From: Mesorhizobium sp. B2-7-1
Lineage (GTDB): Bacteria > Pseudomonadota > Alphaproteobacteria > Rhizobiales > Rhizobiaceae
Length of the DNA: 32,733 nt
NCBI RefSeq assembly: GCF_006440735.1
Contig: NZ_VFUA01000075.1
Coordinates: forward strand, 1 to 32,733
Direction: 5' to 3'
The position numbers and the translations under genes are program-made. Positions 7,209 through 18,330 of the stretch are shown piece by piece. The first letter of the stretch is position 1; every line of letters begins with the position of its first letter. Under the pieces are notes generated by a model. It made no database searches. It had not been told where the DNA came from and saw only the letters and a list, made by a program, of their open reading frames with translations.

Positions 7209-8345
7209 ATGCCGGCGGGGAATTTCTTCAAAAGGGTTGTGGGCGAGCTGGAAACACCGCGTACCGAGCGGCCGTTCGGGTCCGGCTGGCTGTCCGGCTC
7301 GATCGCATTGCTGGCTGGCGTCACGGGCCTGCTGATGGTCATAGTCTTGCGCTACCCGTCGCTGACCTCGATGCCGGATCTGGCGCCCATCCACCAGATG
7401 CTGTTCTTCAAGCCGGTCCTCTATTTCGTGCTCATCTCGGGCTACGTCCTGGCCATCCTGAGCATGATGCTGCGCAAGGAAAAGACGCTCGGCGTGGCGG
7501 CGATGGTCACCGTGCTGTTGGCCTCGCTCATCGGCATGCTGCCGGCGCGTCACGAGTTGCATGTCGACGGCGTGTTCTTCGGCCTCGATTTCTTCATTCT
7601 CAACGTCCTGTTCATGGGTGTGCTGTTCGTCCCGCTCGAACGCATTTTTGCCCGCAACAAGGCTCAGACCGTGTTCCGCGACGAATGGCGTGAAGACCTG
7701 TTCTATTATCTGGTCTCGTCGCTGCTGGTGCAGGTATTGACCTACCTGACGCTCGCGCCGTCAAACTTCGTCAACGCGCAAAGCGGTCTCGGTTCGGTGC
7801 GCGCCTGGGTCCACGACCTGCCCTGGATCGTGCAACTGCTGGCCGTGATGTTCCTCACCGATCTTGCCCAATATTGGGTACACCGGGCCTTCCATCGCAT
7901 ACCGTTCTTGTGGAATTTTCATGCCGTGCATCATTCGGCCAAGTCGATGGACTGGATTGCCGGCGCGCGGATGCATTTCCTGGAGATCATCGTTCTGCGC
8001 AGCCTGACGGCCACGCCGATGTTCGTGCTCGGCTTCGATGAGTCGGCGATCCAGACCTATATCCTGATCGTCTACGTCTATTCGTCCTTTATCCATTCCA
8101 ACATCGGAACCAGCTTCGGCCCGGTCGAAAAGGTGCTGGTGTCGCCGCGCTTCCATCACTGGCATCACGGCCTCGAGAAAGAGGCGATCGACGTCAATTT
8201 CGCCATCCATTTCCCGCTGCTCGACCGGCTGTTCGGCACCTACCATCTGCCGGAGGGGCGCTGGCCAAAGGGATACGGCATTCATGGCCATCCGGTGCCG
8301 AAAGGATACTGGCGGCAATTCCTCTATCCGTTCAAGCGCGGCTGA
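7209..8345 (+). CDS. Sterol desaturase / fatty-acid hydroxylase family membrane enzyme
   Basis: A 378-residue integral membrane protein with several hydrophobic helices (about 28-47, 66-87, 97-112, 122-143, 165-183, 205-222, 260-275). The di-iron histidine clusters of the superfamily are present: HRAFH (225-229), HAVHH (238-242) and FHHWHH (315-320), with further histidines at 256 and 297. Family members hydroxylate or desaturate lipids with O2. The substrate cannot be read from sequence; hopanoid, carotenoid, sterol-like or ornithine-lipid modification are all possible. Start supported by a GGGGGAG site just upstream. The 308-base gap before it holds a repeat. It is followed by a broken sulfotransferase gene. 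Confidence 0.9.
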   Translation: MPAGNFFKRVVGELETPRTERPFGSGWLSGSIALLAGVTGLLMVIVLRYPSLTSMPDLAPIHQMLFFKPVLYFVLISGYVLAILSMMLRKEKTLGVAAMVTVLLASLIGMLPARHELHVDGVFFGLDFFILNVLFMGVLFVPLERIFARNKAQTVFRDEWREDLFYYLVSSLLVQVLTYLTLAPSNFVNAQSGLGSVRAWVHDLPWIVQLLAVMFLTDLAQYWVHRAFHRIPFLWNFHAVHHSAKSMDWIAGARMHFLEIIVLRSLTATPMFVLGFDESAIQTYILIVYVYSSFIHSNIGTSFGPVEKVLVSPRFHHWHHGLEKEAIDVNFAIHFPLLDRLFGTYHLPEGRWPKGYGIHGHPVPKGYWRQFLYPFKRG

Positions 8346-8431
8346 TCGCGGGGAGTCCTGCTTTCCTGTCCCGGAATTCGGCTATAGGCAGCACTGGATT
8401 GGGCCGTCTTTGAGGGGGCGCAGGAGCCGAG

Positions 8432-8996
8432 ATGTTCGACGCATATATTATCTGCGGTACGCCCAGAACCGGCAGCACTTTGCTGTGCGATCTGCTGACG
8501 TCGACCGGGCGGACCGGGGCGCCGCACTCATTCTACCGCCGGCAGGACATCTTGGAATGGGCCGAGGAATGGAAGCTTCCAGGCCGCGACACGATGAGCG
8601 GGCTCGACTTCGATGCCGCCTATCTCAACGCGGCGATCAAGGCCGGCAAGGGCGGCACCGGCATCTTCGGACTGCGCCTGATGCGGGAAAACCTGGACGA
8701 GCTCTCGGCGATCCTCGACCGAATCCATCCTGGTCTTCCGTCGGACAAGGCGCGTTTCGGGAGGGCCTTCGACCGGGTTCTCTACATGCATCTTTCGCGC
8801 GAGGACAAGCTTGCGCAGGCTGCGGATCGGCTATGAACGTCTCGCCACCGATCCCGCCGCAACGCTGATTTCGATCTGCGAGGCGCTGGGCGTTCAACCT
8901 CCAGGCGTCGGCGACATCAGACCAGGCGTAGCAAAGCTTTCCGACGCGACAAGCCTCGACTGGATGCGCCGCTACCGTCTCGACGCGGCGGTCTGA
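8432..8996 (+). pseudogene. Stf0-type sulfotransferase, internal deletion and frameshift
   Basis: The first part (8432-8836, 134 codons) has the Stf0 PAPS-binding loop ICGTPRTGSTLLCDLL, then SFYRRQDILEWAEEW, GIFGLRLM and the helix ending LSREDKLAQA, after which it runs into a stop within 4 codons. The family's C-terminal part then appears in another frame: LRIGYERLATDPAATLISIC through DWMRRYRLDAAV, ending at 8996. Normal Stf0 proteins have about 50 more residues between these blocks. The simplest reading is a deletion near 8818-8824 that also shifted the frame. The active-site loop is intact but the acceptor-binding middle is lost, so activity is unlikely. It converges with the kinase gene at 8997. 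Confidence 0.82.
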
Positions 8997-11330
<2,334 letters not shown>

Positions 11331-11522
11331 GCGCAACCCCAACACATACGCACAATTTTAATGGTCGGGATTACGCTTGATTTACATTAAGATTTCGTTG
11401 GTGGCGGGATGGTTGCCTTGTCGACGAATAACGGCTTTGACCCTAAGGCGACTTCGGTTCGATAAGCAGATGACCGTGTTCGGCCGATCGCCTTCAGGTT
11501 CGGAAATCAAGGAACCGCCTCC

Positions 11523-11915
11523 ATGCTTCGATATGCCTGCCTTCTCGCAATTGCGACCATAACGACGATCCTCCCCGCGATGGCGCAAAGCGATGCCGAA
11601 ATGAAAGCGTGCATCGATCGGTCCGGCGGCGTCTCCACGGCCATGCTGGATTGCGGGAAAGTCGAGATCGACAAGTTCGATGCCAGGTTGAACGCGGCCT
11701 ACAATACCTTGATGCATCGCGAACATGGGTCCGAACGTGCGCGGCTGCAGCGCGAGCAGCGCGCCTGGCTGAAACATCATTTGCAGGAGACGAAACGTCT
11801 TGCCGCCGATCCCGACAATGGATCGGCCGCCTTCCTCGACTCGCAAGGGTTTGAACTGGACGATTTGAGCGCACGCACGGCCGAACTCGAAAAGCGCGTC
11901 CAGAAAAACCCATAA
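11523..11915 (+). CDS. Secreted LprI/DUF1311-family protein (second copy)
   Basis: A 130-residue protein with a signal peptide (1-21, cleavage after AMA) and the LprI signatures KFDARLNAAYNTLM and REQRAWLKHH. The mature part has two cysteines (30 and 44) against six in the paralogue at 1209-1634, and its C-terminus is helical and charged instead of acidic. It is divergent from the histidine kinase, with 192 bases between the starts, and converges on the molybdenum hydroxylase operon. AAGGA lies 8 or so bases before the ATG. A lysozyme-inhibitor role is only a family-level guess. Confidence 0.82.
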   Translation: MLRYACLLAIATITTILPAMAQSDAEMKACIDRSGGVSTAMLDCGKVEIDKFDARLNAAYNTLMHREHGSERARLQREQRAWLKHHLQETKRLAADPDNGSAAFLDSQGFELDDLSARTAELEKRVQKNP

Positions 11916-11929
11916 GCGCTCAACCGGGC

Positions 11930-14224
11930 TCAGGTTGCCAGCGAATAGCCGAGGTCGCGCAGCGGCAGCCGGCGGACACGCTCGCCGGTGGCGGCGAAGA
12001 TCGCGTTGCCGAGCGCCGGCGCCAGCGCCGGGAAGGCAGGCTCGCCCATGCCGGTCGGCGGATTGTCCGACTGGATGAAATAGGCATCGATCGTCATCGG
12101 CGCGAAGGGCATGCGCAGGATCGGATAGGCGTTGTAGTTCTGCTCGCGGATACTGCCATTCTCGATGTTGATCTTGAGCCCCATCGCGGTCGAGAGCGCG
12201 TCCGTGGACGCGCCTTGCGCCTGGGCCTCGGAGCCCGCCATATCGATGATCGGGCCGACATCGAGCACCACCACGATGCGGGCGATCCTGATCCGCTTGT
12301 CGGCGTCGATGCTCAGTTCGACGGCCTGCGCGACATGGCCGGCATGCGAATAGCACCAGGCAAGCCCGAGGCCACTGCCCTTGGCAAGCGTCTTTCCCCA
12401 GCCCGCCTTTCCGGCGCACATCCTGATGACGTCGGTCGCTCGCCTGGGGCTGAAATTGACGCTTCCGTCCTTGGGCGCGAGTTCGGGCACGTCGCGGTTC
12501 ACCGCATCGAGCAGGAACTCGACATGGTCGCGCCCCGAAGCGAGCGACAATTCGTGCATGAAGCTCTGGGCAACGAAAACCTGGGCGTTGTCGCCCGGCG
12601 CGCGCCAGGCGCCGGTCGGGATCTTCAGCGGGAACATCGTCTTTGCGCGGCGCAGGTTCGGCGCCTTGATGGAATATCTCAGATTGTCGGTGAGGTTGGC
12701 GCCCGAGGCCTCTTTCTTGCCGTCGGCGGTGAAGGTGATGAAATGTTCGCGCCAGGCATCGAGCCTGCCGCTCTTGTCGATTGCGCCCTTGAACTGGTGG
12801 TAGCCGGCGGGCCGGTAGAAGTCGTGGCTGAAATCGTCCTCGCGGCTCCATTGCAGCTTGACCGGAGCGTTGACCTTCAGCGCGATGGCAGCGGCCTCGC
12901 AGGCATAGTCATTGACCAACCGCCGCCCAAAGCCGCCGCCGACGCGGGTCTGGTGCATCACGACTTTCTCGGGGGGAATGCCGGCGACCTTGCCGATGAG
13001 CGGCAGGCCGCGATCCGGCTGCTGCGTCGGCACCCACAGTTCCATGATGCCGTCATGCCAGTGTGCCGTGGTGTTCATCGGCTCCAGCGGCGCATGCGCT
13101 GCGAAGGGATATTCGTAATAGGCCTCGACCGTCTTGGCGGCATTGGCGAAGGACCTGTCCACGTCGCCGACATTGTCGTCCGGATTCTGCGGGAAGCTCG
13201 CCGCGATCTTTCTCGCTTCCGCTGAAAAGCGCGAGGAGGAGTCCGTCGAGGCTTCGCTGAGGTCCCAGTCCACCTTGAGATTGTCCCTGGCCTGGAAGGC
13301 GCTCCAGGTGTCCCTGGCGATGATCGCCACGCCCGGCATCACTTCGACCGCAAGCCCGGTGCCCTCGACCGCGAAGGCGTCGAGCACGCCGGGCTGCCGC
13401 TTGATCTCGTCGGCGTTGAAGGATCGGACCTTGCCACCGACCGCCGGGCATTTGGTGTAGGTGGCATAGACCATCCCGGGACGCTGGACATCGATGCCGA
13501 ACAGCGGCTTGCCGCTGACCACCTTGGGATCGTCGACGCCGCGAAAGCGCTTGCCGATCAGCCGGTACTCGGCGCGAGTCTTCAGCTTCAGGCTTTTCGG
13601 ATCGGGCACCGGCATTTTTGCCGCCGCTGCCGCCAACGAGCCATAGGTGGCGGAGCGGCCGCTGGCGGCGTGCGTCAGCATCGAGGCCTGCGCTGTGATC
13701 TGCGACGGGTCGGCCGACCATGCCTGGGCGGCCGCGGCAACCAGCATCGCCTTGGCGCCGGCGCCGGCCTGGCGCAGCTGGTTCCAGGCGCGCGGGATCG
13801 AGGTCGAGCCGCCCGCGCCCTGGCTGCCATAGACCTTCGGATTGATGTCGGCCTGTTCCATGACGACATGGTTCCAGTCGGCATCGAGCTCGTCGGCAAT
13901 GATGACACCGAACGAGGTCTTGATGCCCTGGCCGATCTCCGGGCATTTCGAATAGATGGTGATCGTGTTGTCCGGCGCGATGCGGATGAAGGCGTTCATC
14001 GCCTCGTCCTTGGCGGCTGCGGCGTCACCGTCGGCCGCTGCGGCCGCGAATGCCGCGTCGCCGATATGGAAGCCCAGCACCAGTCCCGCGACACTTGCCC
14101 CGGTCAGCTTGAAGAAGGTGCGCCGTCCCATCGTCATTGCCGTCCTGGCGGCGCCGACCGAATGAACCTCGTCGAGCAGGGCGGAGAGATAGGCGTCGGA
14201 CTGGGCGAAATGCGTTTCAGCCAT
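11930..14224 (-). CDS. Molybdopterin-binding subunit of a periplasmic xanthine dehydrogenase-family hydroxylase
   Basis: A 764-residue large subunit related to isoquinoline 1-oxidoreductase beta chain (IorB) and similar FAD-free aldehyde or N-heterocycle oxidases. A Tat signal (MGRRTFFKLTGASVAGLVLG) starts at about residue 32, after an unusually long N-region. Moco-binding blocks include GGSTSIPRAWNQLR, QTRVGGGFGRR, TGAWRAPGDNAQV, and the C-terminal GMGEPAFPALAPALGNAIF, whose Glu728 matches the catalytic base. The start ATG overlaps the cytochrome gene's stop by 8 bases, with AGAGG just before it. It is the last gene of the operon. The substrate cannot be named. Confidence 0.92.
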   Translation of the reverse strand: MAETHFAQSDAYLSALLDEVHSVGAARTAMTMGRRTFFKLTGASVAGLVLGFHIGDAAFAAAAADGDAAAAKDEAMNAFIRIAPDNTITIYSKCPEIGQGIKTSFGVIIADELDADWNHVVMEQADINPKVYGSQGAGGSTSIPRAWNQLRQAGAGAKAMLVAAAAQAWSADPSQITAQASMLTHAASGRSATYGSLAAAAAKMPVPDPKSLKLKTRAEYRLIGKRFRGVDDPKVVSGKPLFGIDVQRPGMVYATYTKCPAVGGKVRSFNADEIKRQPGVLDAFAVEGTGLAVEVMPGVAIIARDTWSAFQARDNLKVDWDLSEASTDSSSRFSAEARKIAASFPQNPDDNVGDVDRSFANAAKTVEAYYEYPFAAHAPLEPMNTTAHWHDGIMELWVPTQQPDRGLPLIGKVAGIPPEKVVMHQTRVGGGFGRRLVNDYACEAAAIALKVNAPVKLQWSREDDFSHDFYRPAGYHQFKGAIDKSGRLDAWREHFITFTADGKKEASGANLTDNLRYSIKAPNLRRAKTMFPLKIPTGAWRAPGDNAQVFVAQSFMHELSLASGRDHVEFLLDAVNRDVPELAPKDGSVNFSPRRATDVIRMCAGKAGWGKTLAKGSGLGLAWCYSHAGHVAQAVELSIDADKRIRIARIVVVLDVGPIIDMAGSEAQAQGASTDALSTAMGLKINIENGSIREQNYNAYPILRMPFAPMTIDAYFIQSDNPPTGMGEPAFPALAPALGNAIFAATGERVRRLPLRDLGYSLAT

Positions 14225-15581
14225 TGGGAGCCTCTTTCGATTGCTGCGCCGCCTGCTCTCTGAGCGCGGCCACGTCCTTGGCCGTCAGATGCGCACCCTT
14301 GGCGCCGAAGCGGGCGGTGACGTAGTTGGCGACGGCGGCGATGTCGTCGTCGGAATAGCCCTCGCCGAAGGCCGGCATGAAGATCCTGCCGTCGGCGGTC
14401 TTGCGGCTGACGCCGTTGATCACCGTCTGCGCCACATTGGTGGCGCCGGGATCGTTCACCGCGCGCACGCCAGTCAGCGTGGCAAAGCCGGTGACCGGGC
14501 TCACACCCGTCCAGTCGTGGCAGGAGGCGCAAGCGCCGGCGAAGATCTTCTCGCCGCGCGGATTGGCATCGGCCACGGCGCCTTGCTTGTAGGAGGCCGG
14601 CGCCGCCGTGGTGACGGTGCGCGGCAGGTCGCTGGCATGCGCCGGAATGCTGCGCAGATAGGCGACCAGCGCATGCGTGTCGTCCGGCACCAGGTAGCTC
14701 AGGCTGTCGTCCGCCGCTTCACCCATCGGCCCCGCGGCGCCGCCATGGCCGTTGGCGTGGCCGGTCGACAGATAGGCATAGAGGTCGTCGTCGCTCCAGT
14801 CGCCGATGCCGGAAACCTTGTCGCCGGTGATGTTGTAGGCGCGCCAGCCCGCGGTCAGCGCCCCGGCGAACTTGCCGTGATTGTCGAGCCCGTAGGCGAG
14901 GTTGCGCGGTGTATGGCACTCCCCGCAATGGCCCATCGCCTCGGCAAGATAGGCGCCCCGGTTCCATTGCGGGTTCTGGCCGGTGTTGGGACGAAAGCGC
15001 CGGTCCGGGTTGAACGCCACGTTCCATAGCGCGATCAGGCTGCGCTGGTCGAAGGGCCACGAAAGCTGGTTCTGCTTTGCCGGGGCATTCACCGGCGCCA
15101 GCGTGAACAGATAAGCCTTGATGGCCAGCGCGTCGGCATCCGTCATCAGGCTGTAGGAGGCATAGGGCATGGCCGGATAGAGTTTTGTGCCATCGGCGCG
15201 AATGCCCCGGTGGACCGCCGCCAGGAACTGGGCGTCGCTGTAATTGCCGATGCCGGTCTGCTTGTCCGGCGTGATGTTGGTGGAATAGATCGTGCCGAAC
15301 GGCATGTTGAAGGCAAAGCCGCCGGCGAAAGGCGCGCCGCCCGGCGCGGTGTGGCAGGCCTGGCAGTCGGCGGCGTGGGTAAGATATTCGCCGCGCTTCA
15401 CCAGGTCGGCGCCGGCAAGTGCCGCCGGCACGCCGGAGACCTCGGCCTCATGATAATCCGTCAGTGCCACGGTCGAGCCGCCGGCAAACGCAAGCGGTTG
15501 GCGGCCAAGATAAAGCCAGCCGGCAATGCCAAGCGCGACCACGACAATAACCGTAACGAGAATGCCGACGGCTCTTTTCAT
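14217..15581 (-). CDS. Membrane-anchored triheme cytochrome c of the molybdenum hydroxylase
   Basis: A 454-residue protein with an N-terminal hydrophobic helix (about 4-24), probably an uncleaved anchor, and three CXXCH heme c sites: CQACH at 73-77, CGECH at 219-223 and CASCH at 351-355. Matching methionine-containing axial-ligand segments are visible after each (such as YPAMPY and FMPAFGEGY, the latter just after KTADGRI). This is the three-domain layout of the cytochrome subunit of membrane-bound alcohol and aldehyde dehydrogenases. Here it should take electrons from the [2Fe-2S] subunit and pass them to the respiratory chain. It starts 3 bases after the [2Fe-2S] gene and overlaps the large-subunit gene. 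Confidence 0.94.
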   Translation of the reverse strand: MKRAVGILVTVIVVVALGIAGWLYLGRQPLAFAGGSTVALTDYHEAEVSGVPAALAGADLVKRGEYLTHAADCQACHTAPGGAPFAGGFAFNMPFGTIYSTNITPDKQTGIGNYSDAQFLAAVHRGIRADGTKLYPAMPYASYSLMTDADALAIKAYLFTLAPVNAPAKQNQLSWPFDQRSLIALWNVAFNPDRRFRPNTGQNPQWNRGAYLAEAMGHCGECHTPRNLAYGLDNHGKFAGALTAGWRAYNITGDKVSGIGDWSDDDLYAYLSTGHANGHGGAAGPMGEAADDSLSYLVPDDTHALVAYLRSIPAHASDLPRTVTTAAPASYKQGAVADANPRGEKIFAGACASCHDWTGVSPVTGFATLTGVRAVNDPGATNVAQTVINGVSRKTADGRIFMPAFGEGYSDDDIAAVANYVTARFGAKGAHLTAKDVAALREQAAQQSKEAPNG

Positions 15582-15584
15582 GGA

Positions 15585-16043
15585 TCAGGCCGATTTGGCG
15601 GCGGCGTTCTTGATGGCGCGGCGGATGCGGATATAGGTCCCGCAGCGGCACAGATTCCCGGCCATCGCCGCATCGATATCGGCATCGTCGGGCTGCGGAT
15701 TGGTGTCCAACAGCGCCGTGGCCGACATGATCTGGCCGGCCTGACAATAGCCGCATTGCGGCACCGCGGCCTCCATCCAGGCCTGCTGGACCTTCGCGCC
15801 ATTGGGCGTCGAGCCGATCCCCTCGATGGTGACGACGGCGCGGGTGCCGACGTCGCCGACCGTCAGTTGGCAGGACCGCACCGGCTTGCCGCCCACATGC
15901 ACCGTGCAGACACCGCATTGGGCGACGCCGCAGCCATATTTGGTGCCGACCAGGTTGAGATGGTCGCGCAGCACCCACAGAAGCGGCATGTCTTCCGGCA
16001 CATCGACGTCGCGCGATTGTCCGTTGATTGTAAGGGTGAGCAC
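15585..16043 (-). CDS. [2Fe-2S] small subunit of the molybdenum hydroxylase
   Basis: A 152-residue protein with the two-cluster fold of xanthine dehydrogenase-type small subunits. The plant-type cluster uses Cys38, 43, 46 and 58 (KYGCGVAQCGVCTVHVGGK). The second, helical domain has Cys97, 100, 132 and 134 (QCGYCQAGQI and NLCRCGTY). The start is GTG at 16041-16043, fixed by a GGGAGGA site; the frame stays open far upstream, but that part has no homology-like features. There is no signal peptide, as expected if it is exported together with the Tat-bearing large subunit. It is the first gene of the operon, before the cytochrome and molybdopterin subunits. Confidence 0.95.
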   Translation of the reverse strand: MLTLTINGQSRDVDVPEDMPLLWVLRDHLNLVGTKYGCGVAQCGVCTVHVGGKPVRSCQLTVGDVGTRAVVTIEGIGSTPNGAKVQQAWMEAAVPQCGYCQAGQIMSATALLDTNPQPDDADIDAAMAGNLCRCGTYIRIRRAIKNAAAKSA

Positions 16044-16144
16044 CTCTTCCTCCCTGATCGGAATGAAGTCCACGCAACGGCGGAACGTCTTCGTCAAAGG
16101 GTAGGGGACCGAAGCTTCGCAGGTAGGTTCCGTGGGATCACATT

Positions 16145-16750
16145 TTAGGCATCGCGTCGGGAGACGTTGAAGCCCTGCGGCGAGGTGGCGACGAGAGAGC
16201 GGTATCGGGCACTCACCCCCGCAATGATCGCCAGGTGAAGCAGGATCGCGAGAACTGCCCCGGTCAATTGCGGGACAAGACCTGCCGTCCAGCCGATCAT
16301 CCAGATCGTGACGACGCTCAGCGGCAAAAACAGGATGACGCTGGTAACGAGGCCGGGATTGTATTTGCGGAGCCGCGCCGATGTGACGAGGTGCGCGAGC
16401 GCGTTGACGATCATGATATAGGGAGCAACCAGGCCCCAAGCGGGTCCCCATAGGAATGCCGCGTAAAGAGCCAGCAGGTTGATGCCCCAGACAAACGGCA
16501 GGTTGATGATGAGAACCGAGCCGGCGGTAAGGGCGTCGCGGCCGCCGAAAACATGCTCGTTCGCGAATTTGCGGAATCGGTCGCCGGTGTGCTCTTCGAC
16601 CTGATGGACCATGTAGACCGGGCTGTGCAGGAAGATCAGGAACACCGGCAGCGAAAGCGGTACAACCGGCGCAGCCGCTATAAGCGATGCTGCCATGAAC
16701 CCCGCGCCGATGACCCAATAATCGGCCAGCCAGGCTTGCAGCTTGAGCAT
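16145..16750 (-). CDS. HXXEE-motif integral membrane protein
   Basis: A 201-residue hydrophobic protein with about five or six membrane helices. The defining HxxEE signature is His49-Gln-Val-Glu52-Glu53, followed at once by His54, in MVHQVEEHTGDRFRKFANEH. A second conserved-looking segment is VNALAHLVTSARLRKYNPGL. The clustered His/Glu residues suggest a metal site at the membrane face, but the family has no established function. It lies 101 bases upstream of the [2Fe-2S] gene on the same strand, so a link to the hydroxylase operon is possible, though the gap is larger than within that operon. Confidence 0.78.
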   Translation of the reverse strand: MLKLQAWLADYWVIGAGFMAASLIAAAPVVPLSLPVFLIFLHSPVYMVHQVEEHTGDRFRKFANEHVFGGRDALTAGSVLIINLPFVWGINLLALYAAFLWGPAWGLVAPYIMIVNALAHLVTSARLRKYNPGLVTSVILFLPLSVVTIWMIGWTAGLVPQLTGAVLAILLHLAIIAGVSARYRSLVATSPQGFNVSRRDA

Positions 16751-16854
16751 CGGTTCCCGGCATCCTCCGGCATTTGTCAGTCGGCGATCTTGGACGAATG
16801 GATGCGCATCACCAGGATTATTCAGGTGTGGAGGAGCTGCTCGCCTGTTTCCAA

Positions 16855-17073
16855 TTAGGCTGTGTCCTTGGCGCGGTAGGCGTCGGGAAGAATGAAGACC
16901 TCGTCGGCACGGCCGTAGCCTCCGTCGGGAACTTCCTCGATCAGCACCATGGTGTAGGGGCGCACGCCCTCGCCGAAATAGTCGACGAACATCTGCGTGG
17001 TCTTGTGGACGAGGTCCTCCTTCTGCGCTTTCGTGAGCGCGGCCTCGGGCATCTTGAAGTTGGCGAAGGGCAT
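16855..17073 (-). CDS. Tautomerase family protein (4-oxalocrotonate tautomerase-like)
   Basis: A 72-residue protein whose second residue is proline (MPFANFKMP); after Met removal, Pro1 is the catalytic base of 4-OT-type tautomerases. Later residues fit the beta-alpha-beta fold: a helix TKAQKEDLVHKTTQMFVDYF and the strand PYTMVLIEEV. The ATG at 17071-17073 is preceded by AAAGGA at a proper distance; the frame is open upstream, but the Pro-after-Met start is decisive. It stands alone between the HXXEE gene and ispA, with about 210 featureless bases (17074-17284) upstream. The substrate is unknown. Confidence 0.88.
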   Translation of the reverse strand: MPFANFKMPEAALTKAQKEDLVHKTTQMFVDYFGEGVRPYTMVLIEEVPDGGYGRADEVFILPDAYRAKDTA

Positions 17074-17284
17074 TTCCAGGGTCCTTTCGGGTTGGATATC
17101 ACGGCTCTGGATGGAAAGGGCCGGGGAAGCGTCATCGACCGGATCGATGTCGGTCCGTTGTCCTGGAGCGGATATAGACCGCTGCGGATGCCGGATAATC
17201 ACCCAGCTATCGACAGCAGTATTCGGATAGAGCGAACAATCGAGCCGCTGTCGGCCGGCATCGGCCGCCGGCCTGCGCCGCTGT

Positions 17285-18202
17285 TCAGCTGCTGCGGGTC
17301 GCCACGAAGGTCGCGGCCTGCTTGAGCAGCTCGGCCGCATCGCCATAGGGCTCGAGCAGCGCATGCGCCTGGTCGATCAGGCCGTGGAGCTGGCCGCGCG
17401 CCCAGGCAGGTCCGTGCAGCGCGGCAAGCGTCGCCTTGCCGGCGGCGGCGTCCTTGTTGGTCGCCTTGCCCATCTGCTTGGCGTCCGCCGTCAGGTCGAG
17501 CAGGTCGTCGGCGAGCTGGAACGCAAGGCCGATCGCCGAGCCGAACTCCGCCAGCCTCTCGCGATCGGTGGGCGACGCGCCGGCAAGGATGGCGCCGGCC
17601 TCGCAGGCGAAGCGGATCAGCGCGCCGGTCTTCATCGCCTGCAAGGTGATGATGCCCGCCTCGTCCGGCCGTTTGCGCTCGGCTTCGAGATCGAGCGTCT
17701 GGCCGCCGACCATGCCGCCGGCGCCGGCCGCGCGGGCAAGGGCGAGAACCAGGGTGGCGCGGCGCTCCGCCGGCAATGCCGTTGCCTCGTCGGCGAGGAT
17801 ATCGAAGGCCAAAGTCAGCAGCGCATCGCCGGCGAGGATCGCGGTCGCCTCGTCGAAGGCCTTGTGCACCGTCGGCTGGCCGCGGCGCAAATCGTCGTCG
17901 TCCATGGCCGGCAGGTCGTCATGGATCAGCGAGTAGCAGTGCACGCATTCCAATGCGGCGGCGACTCGAACCGCCGCGTCATCATCGGCCGAAAACAGTG
18001 CAGCACTTTCCATGACCAGAAAGGGGCGCAGCCGCTTGCCGCCGTTGAGCACGCCGTGGCGCATCGCCGCCATCAGGCGCTCCGGCCGTGCGATCTCACT
18101 GGTGAGCGGACGCGCGTCGAGGGTCCGCCGCAGCTCGGCCTCGACGGCGGCAGCACGCATGAAAAGCGCGGATTCGAAGGCGATCTGGTCGTCTTTGCTC
18201 AT
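17285..18202 (-). CDS. ispA: Short-chain polyprenyl diphosphate synthase, farnesyl type
   Basis: A 305-residue trans-prenyltransferase. The first aspartate motif is HDDLPAMDDDDLRRG (Asp95, 96 and 101) with the two-residue insertion typical of bacterial FPP synthases, and the stretch before it (CYSLIHDD) is nearly that of E. coli IspA. The aromatic Tyr90 five residues before the motif fits a C15 product. The second motif is ADDLLDLTAD (232-236); NGGKRLRP and KTGALIRF are also present. It condenses IPP with DMAPP/GPP in the cytosol, downstream of the ispG pathway. I chose the ATG at 18202; another at 18232 would add 10 residues, and neither has a strong ribosome site. It is divergent from mtgA. 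Confidence 0.93.
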   Translation of the reverse strand: MSKDDQIAFESALFMRAAAVEAELRRTLDARPLTSEIARPERLMAAMRHGVLNGGKRLRPFLVMESAALFSADDDAAVRVAAALECVHCYSLIHDDLPAMDDDDLRRGQPTVHKAFDEATAILAGDALLTLAFDILADEATALPAERRATLVLALARAAGAGGMVGGQTLDLEAERKRPDEAGIITLQAMKTGALIRFACEAGAILAGASPTDRERLAEFGSAIGLAFQLADDLLDLTADAKQMGKATNKDAAAGKATLAALHGPAWARGQLHGLIDQAHALLEPYGDAAELLKQAATFVATRSS

Positions 18203-18330
18203 GGCCGGGAGCGGTAGCCGACACTCAGACATTGCGCAAGCAGGCGCGCGCCTTTATGCCGGAGGGGGCGAGGCACGGGTGGGACGGCTTGACGGAACCG
18301 ATCGTCGAATATGAAAGCGAAGGGCTGGAC

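Noticed and set aside
11382..12851. A 489-codon frame overlapping the LprI gene and the molybdopterin subunit
   Set aside because: It is out of frame with the IorB-like protein, which has all the family motifs, and antisense to the signal-peptide-bearing LprI protein.
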